Assembly: GCA_030834895.1 (NCBI GenBank)
Contig: JAUQXA010000050.1
Coordinates: 124,001 to 188,000 of the forward strand
Origin: Anaerolineales bacterium
GTDB taxonomy: Bacteria; Chloroflexota; Anaerolineae; Anaerolineales; Villigracilaceae
DNA length: 64,000 nucleotides
Direction: 5' to 3'
Every line of letters begins with the position of its first letter. Positions within the stretch are counted from its first letter, which is position 1. The notes beneath the pieces were generated by a model that worked only from the letters and a program-made list of their open reading frames with translations, was not told the origin of the DNA and did not search any database. Both the position numbers and the translations under genes were made by a program. Positions 58,521 through 64,000 of the stretch are shown here, piece by piece.

Positions 58521-59207
58521 TCAGTTACTTGGCTGTGACCACTGACGGAAGATCTCGCTATCCACGACTCGAATCCGACGGTCTTCGACCTTGATCGCGC
58601 CGCTTCTCTCCAATTCCTTCAGTGAACGCGAGACTACTTCGCGCACCGTCCCCAGCCGTGCCGCGAGCTGTTCCTGCGTCCAGTGAGGCATGGACTTTTC
58701 CTCAACCATTTCACCGATCAACCGCGCCAAGCGATGCGTCACCTGGTAGAAGGCCATCTCGCTGACTTTGTACACCATGCCGCGCAACATCCGCCCAAAG
58801 TTTGCCAGCACCTTTTGGGAAAATTGCGGCTGGGACAAAATCAGCCCGCGCAACATTTCGGCTTCGATCACCCACACGGAACAATCCTCCAACGCTTCGA
58901 CATTAGCAGGATTCGGCGCTCCATCAAAAGCAGGGACTTCAGCGAAGGTGTCTCCTTCCTGCAAGATGCGCACAATGTATTGCCGTCCCTGGGGCGAGAG
59001 ACGGAATATTTTTGCGCTCCCCTGCCTGATAATATTCAGGCCTTCACAGGGGTCGCCTTCCCAAAATAGCACCTCACCACGTGGATACTCGCGTAAATAC
59101 ATGTGCGCTGCAATTTCCAGCAGCATGGTTTCGGGGAGATCGTCGAAATATTCGTTGCTGCGTAATGTATCGAGTCGTTCCTGTACGGTAGTTTCAATTG
59201 GTTTCAT
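58521..59207 (-). CDS. Crp/Fnr-family transcriptional regulator
   Basis: A 228-residue protein. Cyclic-nucleotide-binding-like beta barrel (about 18-135: YPRGEVLFWEGDPCEGLNII, GRQYIVRILQEGDTFAEV), dimer helix (about 140-165) and a winged HTH (about 172-222: WTQEQLAARLGTVREVVSRSLKELERSG). It has only one Cys, so an oxygen-sensing FNR cluster is unlikely. The PAFDGAPNPANVEAL segment lacks the canonical RAA of cAMP binding, so the ligand is unclear. Last gene of an apparent operon with the phosphoribosyltransferase and DUF6159 genes. It may regulate the mttB run it faces, but no binding site was recognised. Confidence 0.9.
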   Translation of the reverse strand: MKPIETTVQERLDTLRSNEYFDDLPETMLLEIAAHMYLREYPRGEVLFWEGDPCEGLNIIRQGSAKIFRLSPQGRQYIVRILQEGDTFAEVPAFDGAPNPANVEALEDCSVWVIEAEMLRGLILSQPQFSQKVLANFGRMLRGMVYKVSEMAFYQVTHRLARLIGEMVEEKSMPHWTQEQLAARLGTVREVVSRSLKELERSGAIKVEDRRIRVVDSEIFRQWSQPSN

Positions 59208-59225
59208 AAAATGAGGTTCAAGCTT

Positions 59226-59735
59226 CTAAATTTCTCCGAGTAAAACCTGGTCTGTTCCGCGGTTGATTTCCCACGGGTAGACGATACGGGCGTCGGTCAC
59301 GGCGGCATAATAATCAGGGCGCACGTGACCAAACAAGTTACGATAAGGATTGAAGTGGAGCACGCAGGTCTCAGGGAATCCGCCCGCTGCGGAGACACGA
59401 TTCTTGACGGCAGTGATTGTCCGTCCTGAACCCCAAACATCGTCAACGATCAGGGTTGGGCGTCCGCGCAGTTTATCGTCGGCAGGGAACTGGATAAACT
59501 CTGGCCAAACCATCAGGCTGGACTTTTCCGTCTTGGACTGGGCTGGGAAATCCACAGCGGCGGTCAGGATATGGGTGATGTTCATCGCCTCCGCCAGCAA
59601 TCCGCCGGGGATGATGCCTCCACGGGTGATCATCACCATGGCGGTGAATTCACGCTTGAACTGGGGCAGCAGGTAGTCGATCAACTTGTCCACTTCCTGC
59701 CAGGTAATCATTTCGCGTCGAGGTTCGGGTTGCAT
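59226..59735 (-). CDS. Phosphoribosyltransferase (hypoxanthine/xanthine PRT-like)
   Basis: A 169-residue protein. The PRPP-binding loop TLIVDDVWGSGRTITAVK is complete. Conserved upstream segments include AMVMITRGGIIPGGLLAEAM. The type I PRT fold fits the size. The hood region does not define a base; the segment HFNPYRNLFGHVRPDYYAA and the ending YPWEINRG resemble GPT/HGPRT-like enzymes. The likely role is purine salvage or a regulatory PRT. It lies six bases after the DUF6159 stop and 18 before the Crp gene. The start could also be the internal ATG eight codons later. Confidence 0.85.
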   Translation of the reverse strand: MQPEPRREMITWQEVDKLIDYLLPQFKREFTAMVMITRGGIIPGGLLAEAMNITHILTAAVDFPAQSKTEKSSLMVWPEFIQFPADDKLRGRPTLIVDDVWGSGRTITAVKNRVSAAGGFPETCVLHFNPYRNLFGHVRPDYYAAVTDARIVYPWEINRGTDQVLLGEI

Positions 59736-59741
59736 GGATAT

Positions 59742-60638
59742 TTACGCCAGCGCCGCAGCCAGTGGAGCGGGAGCCGCAACAGGCACGGAACTGCCTTGCG
59801 CCCGCGCGGTTTCAACTTGACTCGCCCAGATATACAGGCAGGTATGATAAGCGGTATTTGTGTAGGAACTGAACACGCTCGCCACCATCACGAACGCAAA
59901 GAAGATTAACGCACCGATTACGATCCCGACGATCGAAATTGCCGCCGCACCACCAGAGAGATAGGCTAAACCGCCACCGACGGCAAAGGCAATGCCAAAG
60001 CCAATCACGCCAAAGATAAAACTGATCAAACCTGTCACAAAGCGCACCCCCACCGTGCTGATTCCAATCAGCAAAAGATTCTCCTTTGTGATGTTCCAGA
60101 CACGCTGCATCCCATCTTTGAGATTCAGGTCATCGATGATCATTGCGGGCAGGACAAGGTACGAAGCTTCCGTCCACAGGGTTTCGAGCAGGCTGGTCGC
60201 CGAACGCGCCAGATTGGCAACCATGCTGTTTTTGCGGTTGCGCTGCGCTGCGCTCTTGAGCATGTTCACCACCGTCGAAGCCGCCGCCAAAGTTAAAATG
60301 TCGAAAAAGTCGCGGCGGACGATCGCCCATGCCTTGTCCATTCTGCCGTCGCCTTCGGCAAGGTAGCCGTAAATCAGATAAACCGTCATCGCGGAAAAAA
60401 CATACGTCACCACGAACTGAACAAAGACTAGAAGTCCGCCCATGATGAACATCACAAAATTACCGACCGTGTTGCCGCCGATAAGATAGTACCCAATCCC
60501 CAACGGGATGATCCCGATGCCCGAAACGATCATGCCAGTCACAAGCGCATAAATCGAAGGCTTGAGCAAATCCTTATCTTTGAACGCCATTTCCCAGGCT
60601 TGCTTGAGAAAAGACCAGCCGCGCGAAAAACTTTGCAT
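59742..60638 (-). CDS. DUF6159-type polytopic membrane protein
   Basis: A 298-residue protein with site AAGGAGTGTGAACC. MQSFSRGWSFLKQAWEMAFKDKDLLKPS is the typical opening, followed by about six membrane helices (IYALVTGMIVSGIGIIPLG, FVMFIMGGLLVFVQFVV, FGVIGFGIAFAVGGGLAYL, ALIFFAFVMVASVFSS) and an Ala/Pro-rich tail. AWAIVRRDFFDIL and LPAMIIDDLNLKDGMQR are family-like cytoplasmic segments. Function unknown. First gene of a three-gene minus-strand unit. Confidence 0.75.
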   Translation of the reverse strand: MQSFSRGWSFLKQAWEMAFKDKDLLKPSIYALVTGMIVSGIGIIPLGIGYYLIGGNTVGNFVMFIMGGLLVFVQFVVTYVFSAMTVYLIYGYLAEGDGRMDKAWAIVRRDFFDILTLAAASTVVNMLKSAAQRNRKNSMVANLARSATSLLETLWTEASYLVLPAMIIDDLNLKDGMQRVWNITKENLLLIGISTVGVRFVTGLISFIFGVIGFGIAFAVGGGLAYLSGGAAAISIVGIVIGALIFFAFVMVASVFSSYTNTAYHTCLYIWASQVETARAQGSSVPVAAPAPLAAALA

Positions 60639-60668
60639 GGTTCACACTCCTTGTGAAGGATTACACAC

Positions 60669-60698
60669 CGTCCCGAAGGTTGAAGATACCTTCGGGAC
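60669..60698 (-). terminator. Hairpin after priA
   Basis: GTCCCGAAGGT and ACCTTCGGGAC form an 11-bp perfect stem, seven bases after the priA stop on the minus strand. No T-run, so perhaps factor-assisted. Confidence 0.6.
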
Positions 60699-60705
60699 GT
60701 TCAGA

Positions 60706-63165
60706 TTATAGCAAACTTATCGGGTCAACTTCAATCCGCCAATCACGCAATTTGACATCGCGCAGGAGCGAAACGGGATCGGGTCCGCGCACGATGATTT
60801 GCCAGCGGTGGATGCCGTCCACTTTGGAAAAGAAAGATGGGACAGGACCAATCAACTCAGTCTGATGACGCTTCTCCGCCACGATTCTCTCCCGCAATCT
60901 GGTCGCTATTTTCTGTGACTCTTCCTCCGCCTTGAGCGGGTCAGCGTGACGATATTCCAGCCGCACGAGCCTCGCATAGGGCGGATACCCCAACTGACGG
61001 CGATACTCCAACTCGCGTTCGTAGAAGCCGTTCACGTCATGCTGCGACGCAAATTGAATGGCGTAATGTTCGGGCATGAAGGTTTGCAAAATTACCCTGC
61101 CGCCCAGTGCTGACCGTCCTGCACGCCCCGCCACTTGCGTCAGCGTTTGGAAGACTCGCTCGCTGGCAAACGGGTCGGGCAAATTCAACCCCACGTCCGC
61201 AAGCACAATGCCGACGAGAGTCACCAAAGGCAAGTCCAGCCCTTTGGCAAGCATCTGTGTCCCGATCAGCACATCGGCTTGATGATTAGAAAAATGCGTC
61301 AGGATGATTTCGTGCGCGTCCTTCTGGCGGGTGGTATCCCAGTCCCAGCGCAAAGTGCGGACATTGGGATACATGGCTTGCACATTCGCTTCCACCTTTT
61401 CACTGCCCAGCCCATAGGCACGGATATTCTTTCCACCACAAGAGGGACAGGTCTGCGGCATCTTCCGGGTGTAGTTGCAGTGATGACAGAGCAACTTGTC
61501 TTTTTCATCGGCATGCAATGTCAGCGGTGTTTCGCAGTTGGGACATTTCAACACATGCCCGCAGTCACGGCAAAAGATATAGGTGGCGGTGCCGCGTCGG
61601 TTGAGGAAGAGGATGGCTTGCTCGCCGCGTGAGATGGTCTCCGCGAGAGACTCAACCAGCACACGCGAAAAGATTCCGCGATTGCCGTTTTTGAGTTCCT
61701 CGCGCATATCCACCACTTGAACAGGCGGCAGACCCGTTTCGACGATGCGGCGCGGCAACTCCAGTTTGGCCAGTTGCCCGTTCTCAGCTTGGAATCTTTG
61801 TTCAATGGTTGGTGTGGCGGAACCCAGCACACAGACCGCTCCACACAGACGGGCATACTCCTGCGCGGCAGTGACAGCGTAATAATGCGGCGGGTCGGAT
61901 TGATAAAATGACGAGTCGTGACACTCGTCCACGACGATCAAGCCGACGTTTGGCAATGGAGTAAACAACGCCGAGCGCGCGCCGATGATGACCTTGAGTT
62001 TTCCTGATCTCGCCCGCCGCCAGGTATCATATCGCTCCCCTTCCGAGAGTTTCGAGTGAACCAGTCCCACCTGACCAGGAAAGCGCGAAAGAAACCGCCG
62101 CACGGCTTGCGGGGTCAGCGCAATTTCTGGCACAAGGATGATGACCTGCCTGCCGCGTTTGATCGTCTCTTCGGCGGCGCGGAGGTAAATTTCGGTTTTG
62201 CCGGAACCAGTAATGCCGTATAAAAGAAATTGGAGATTAGAGACTAGATGATTAGAGATTAGATGACTAGTTATAGAGTTGTTGATTTGCGCCAGAGCCG
62301 ATTCTTGTTCGGGGGTGAGGTTAATACTATTCTCTAGTCCTCTATTTTCTATTTGACTATTCTCTAATTTCCCCAACGGGTCGCGGAAGATTTCGTTCTC
62401 GAACAAGCGGATCAAGTCGCGCTCTTCGAGTTCCTGCAGGTCGGCGAGTTTACAGCCCGTCTCGGCATAGACCCATGACAGGTTAATGGCATCAGGCTGC
62501 TGGATGAGAAAGCGCAACGCGGCTTGACGTCGCGCCAGAGTCTGCTTTGTGCCGAGGGAGTCCATCGCTGCTTCGGCTTCTTCGGGAGGGACGGAGAGTT
62601 GGGCGACGCGCAGGTATTTAGGTCGCACACGCGGGGCGGGTAAAACGTGCTTCGAGGAAAGCACGCCTTTTTTGACCAGCATTGCCGCCGTCTTACGCCA
62701 GTCTACTTTGGCAAAGTGTGAGTCAATTTGTCGTCCACGTAATGCACCACGCTCATGTAATAATTTAAGAAGACGATGGACGATGGACGATGGACTGTCT
62801 TCCATGGTTTGCGGTCCGTGGTCTATCGTCTGGTACAGAACATCCGCCTGTTGGCTCAACCCCGTGGGCAGCATGAGGCTGACGATGGACGCCAAAGGAT
62901 TCAGCGTGGATTCAGCCAGACGAATGGCAAGGCCAAGCTGGGGCGGAGTCAAAACAGGAGCTGGGTCAAGCAGGTCAAGGATCGGTTTGGGATTCTCCAC
63001 GGCGGGAGAATCAAGCAACTCAATGATGACTCCCTGAACGGTTTGATTGCCAAAAGGCACGGTAACCAAACATCCCGCCTGAATCTGCGTGGCAAGTTCG
63101 GCGGGAACTTCATAATCGAAGAGGTCTGAGATTACAGAAACGTTAACGGCAACACGGGCGAACAT
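60706..63165 (-). CDS. priA: Primosomal protein N' (replication restart helicase)
   Basis: An 819-residue protein. The start at 63163-63165 (MFARVAVNV) was chosen because the PriA 3-prime-binding domain begins there; a longer frame to 63342 would add low-complexity sequence and overlap the divergent gene. Helicase motifs: Walker A YGITGSGKTEIYL, DEAH-type VVDECHD, and FLNRRGTATYIFCRDCG. Eight zinc-binding cysteines lie in CRDCGHVLKCPNCETP through CPSCGG, followed by ADVLIGTQMLAKGLDLPLVT. It restarts stalled replication forks. Three in-frame repeat-derived segments appear: TIDHGPQTMEDSPSS, NNSITSHLISNHLVSNL and ENSQIENRGLENS. These lie near surface loops and leave the motifs intact. Confidence 0.95.
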   Translation of the reverse strand: MFARVAVNVSVISDLFDYEVPAELATQIQAGCLVTVPFGNQTVQGVIIELLDSPAVENPKPILDLLDPAPVLTPPQLGLAIRLAESTLNPLASIVSLMLPTGLSQQADVLYQTIDHGPQTMEDSPSSIVHRLLKLLHERGALRGRQIDSHFAKVDWRKTAAMLVKKGVLSSKHVLPAPRVRPKYLRVAQLSVPPEEAEAAMDSLGTKQTLARRQAALRFLIQQPDAINLSWVYAETGCKLADLQELEERDLIRLFENEIFRDPLGKLENSQIENRGLENSINLTPEQESALAQINNSITSHLISNHLVSNLQFLLYGITGSGKTEIYLRAAEETIKRGRQVIILVPEIALTPQAVRRFLSRFPGQVGLVHSKLSEGERYDTWRRARSGKLKVIIGARSALFTPLPNVGLIVVDECHDSSFYQSDPPHYYAVTAAQEYARLCGAVCVLGSATPTIEQRFQAENGQLAKLELPRRIVETGLPPVQVVDMREELKNGNRGIFSRVLVESLAETISRGEQAILFLNRRGTATYIFCRDCGHVLKCPNCETPLTLHADEKDKLLCHHCNYTRKMPQTCPSCGGKNIRAYGLGSEKVEANVQAMYPNVRTLRWDWDTTRQKDAHEIILTHFSNHQADVLIGTQMLAKGLDLPLVTLVGIVLADVGLNLPDPFASERVFQTLTQVAGRAGRSALGGRVILQTFMPEHYAIQFASQHDVNGFYERELEYRRQLGYPPYARLVRLEYRHADPLKAEEESQKIATRLRERIVAEKRHQTELIGPVPSFFSKVDGIHRWQIIVRGPDPVSLLRDVKLRDWRIEVDPISLL
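62230..62280. repeat. In-frame ATTAGAGACTAGATG-type repeat inside priA
   Basis: Tandem-like words GATTAGAGACTAG, GATTAGAGATTAG and GATGACTAG. It encodes the SITSHLISNHLVSN stretch just before Walker A. Confidence 0.65.
62319..62371. repeat. Second AT-rich repeat inside priA
   Basis: Words TATTCTCTAGTCCTC, TATTTTCTATTTGAC and TATTCTCTAATTTCC, complementary in flavour to 62230-62280. It encodes ENSQIENRGLENSI. Confidence 0.55.
62770..62832. repeat. In-frame GATGGAC element inside priA
   Basis: GACGATGGACGATGGACGAT on the left and TTTGCGGTCCGTGGTCTATC on the right. Third copy of the family at 43151-43236 and 43744-43807. It encodes TIDHGPQTMEDSPSSIVH. Confidence 0.75.
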
Positions 63166-63205
63166 GAGGCGATTATAATGGCGATAGTCGAAAACGGAGG
63201 CTGAT

Positions 63206-63640
63206 ATGGCAATTACGACATTGATTCTGGGTGTGGTTGTGGTTTTGGTTTTGGTGGGAGTGCTTGCGCTAGTATTCATGAAATCGAACGAGGTGCAACT
63301 GACGGGCAAGACGGAGGACAAACCCGAGTGGATGAAGTCCACGCCGCCGCAGGAGACGATGGCTGCGACACGCGCCGACGACGAAGGCGTGACGCTCTAC
63401 GACCACGATGAAGGAGAAAGAATCGCTTCGCCATTTGCGGAGCAAATCGAGGATATCCTGCGCGCCAAACTGGACAGTGACCCGTTCAATAAATTCGAGA
63501 TCGACTTTGGTTCAGCCAGGGATGGTTCGCTGGAAATCTGGGTCAATGGCAAGATGTATGCCAGCGTGGATGAAATCCCCGATGAAGGATTGAAGAAGGC
63601 TTTCCGTGAGGCTGTGGAGAAGTGGGAAAGTGGGAAGTAA
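63206..63640 (+). CDS. Small membrane-anchored protein, unknown function
   Basis: A 144-residue protein; site GGAGG before the ATG. An N-terminal helix (ITTLILGVVVVLVLVGVLALVF) acts as a signal anchor. Acidic residues 35-75 and a C-terminal alpha/beta segment (about 78-144: FAEQIEDILRAKL, KFEIDFGSARDGSLEIWVNG, DEGLKKAFREAVEKW) follow. The last part looks like a small ligand- or partner-binding domain. No family recognised. Divergent from priA, followed by a terminator. Confidence 0.7.
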   Translation: MAITTLILGVVVVLVLVGVLALVFMKSNEVQLTGKTEDKPEWMKSTPPQETMAATRADDEGVTLYDHDEGERIASPFAEQIEDILRAKLDSDPFNKFEIDFGSARDGSLEIWVNGKMYASVDEIPDEGLKKAFREAVEKWESGK

Positions 63641-63660
63641 AGAGTAAAAAGTGAGAAGTA

Positions 63661-63702
63661 AAAAGGTGACGGTGCTTTGGTAGCAGGGCCGTCACCTTTT
63701 TG
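63661..63702. terminator. Bidirectional terminator
   Basis: AAAAGGTGACGG and CCGTCACCTTTT form a 12-bp perfect stem with a 16-base loop and T-runs on both strands. It separates the small anchored protein gene from the MEMO-type gene. Confidence 0.9.
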
Positions 63703-63720
63703 GTTTGAGATGAAATTGCG

Positions 63721-64000
63721 CTACGTCTTTAATACCACCGCCGCACCATAACCGACAACGGAAGAATGATCCCCTGTGACGTCGCCCGAAGTAGCGTATT
63801 TCAAAATTTGAACCTTGTCTGCGCCGAGGTCTCGCGCCGCCCACTGCATGGCGGCGACAGCGGCATGTCCGCAGGCGAAGCCTTTGCCCGTGCGTTCAGC
63901 TTGGAAAATGGATTCGGGATCGAAGGATTCAAAACACTTGAGCATTTCTGAATCAAGGATGCCCGCAGTGCGCTGGTCATAAAAATGCGAAAGGTCGGTG
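63721..64000 (-). CDS. amrB: AmmeMemoRadiSam system protein B (MEMO1 family), C-terminal part
   Basis: The visible C-terminal 92 residues read into the right edge. Motifs: TDLSHFYDQ (with the family His), AGILDSEMLKCFESFDPESIF, GFACGHAAVAAMQWAARDLGA, ILKYATSGDVTGDHSSVVGYGA and VVLKT at the end. These are diagnostic of the MEMO-like protein of the AmmeMemoRadiSam trio, related to extradiol dioxygenases. Partners (AMMECR1-like and a radical SAM protein) are not in the window. Function is not well known; a role in iron or oxidative modification has been suggested for the family. Confidence 0.85.
   Translation of the reverse strand, partial: TDLSHFYDQRTAGILDSEMLKCFESFDPESIFQAERTGKGFACGHAAVAAMQWAARDLGADKVQILKYATSGDVTGDHSSVVGYGAAVVLKT

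Noticed and set aside
63166..63342. N-terminal extension of PriA upstream of MFARVAVNV
   Set aside because: The extension is Thr/Lys-rich, overlaps the divergent gene at 63206 and lies before the conserved PriA start.
1..64000. CRISPR arrays, tRNA and rRNA genes
   Set aside because: No regularly spaced direct repeats with unique spacers, no cloverleaf and no rRNA-like block were recognised. The regular repeats at 2-6 kb are PAS linkers inside a gene.

Overview
The window reads as a chromosomal segment of a Chloroflexota bacterium, most likely class Anaerolineae. This is an inference from gene content: many-PAS sensor kinases, expanded peptide-type ABC transporters, multihaem cytochromes, several MttB-family methyltransferases, a DUF1638 protein, and dispersed palindromes with a REP-associated transposase. 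GC is moderate by eye, except for a clearly AT-rich stretch at about 25.4-29.0 kb. I found no tRNA, rRNA or CRISPR array.

Layout. 0-7.4 kb (minus): a signalling operon with a 10-PAS/GAF histidine kinase, a CheY/Rcp1-like regulator and a receiver-PAS protein running off the left edge. 7.6-17.3 kb (minus): a complete oligopeptide-type ABC transporter (substrate-binding protein, two permeases, two ATPases), a small membrane protein, an FMN-dependent flavoprotein and a two-domain hydrolase lipoprotein. The substrate-binding protein appears circularly permuted, and both permeases carry inserts. 17.8-21.8 kb (plus): a beta-propeller NarX-type kinase and NarL-type regulator. 21.9-25.4 kb (plus): a winged-helix protein with a K/P/A-rich tail and a MORC/Hsp90-like GHKL ATPase. 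25.5-28.9 kb: a divergent AT-rich pair, an S1-receiver-GAF-kinase and a receiver protein with a C-terminal glycine/asparagine motif. 29-31.3 kb: a truncated ubiA copy, a DUF559 nuclease-like gene, intact ubiA and DUF1638.

31.5-39.6 kb (plus) is a respiratory locus: octahaem cytochrome, four-cluster ferredoxin and NrfD-like membrane subunit, then two tandem modules of nonahaem cytochrome plus cytochrome b, the last fused to a monohaem cytochrome c domain. A NarX/NarL-type pair follows. Facing it on the minus strand are a DMSO-reductase-family molybdoenzyme and a fused DmsB-DmsC-like subunit (42.3-46.1 kb). Together they suggest anaerobic or flexible respiration with quinone-to-cytochrome electron transfer. 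A RAYT transposase and an MFS exporter follow.

48.4-58.4 kb (plus): a second peptide-type transporter without ATPases, then four consecutive MttB-family methyltransferases with no corrinoid protein in view, suggesting uptake and demethylation of quaternary or methylated amines. 58.5-64 kb: a Crp/Fnr regulator, phosphoribosyltransferase, DUF6159 membrane protein, PriA, a small anchored protein and the end of an AmmeMemoRadiSam B (MEMO1) gene.

The strongest candidates for something undescribed are the permuted binding protein with its modified permeases, the in-frame palindromic elements inside the molybdoenzyme, ferredoxin, PriA and transposase genes, the S1-domain two-component pair, and the MORC-like ATPase pair.
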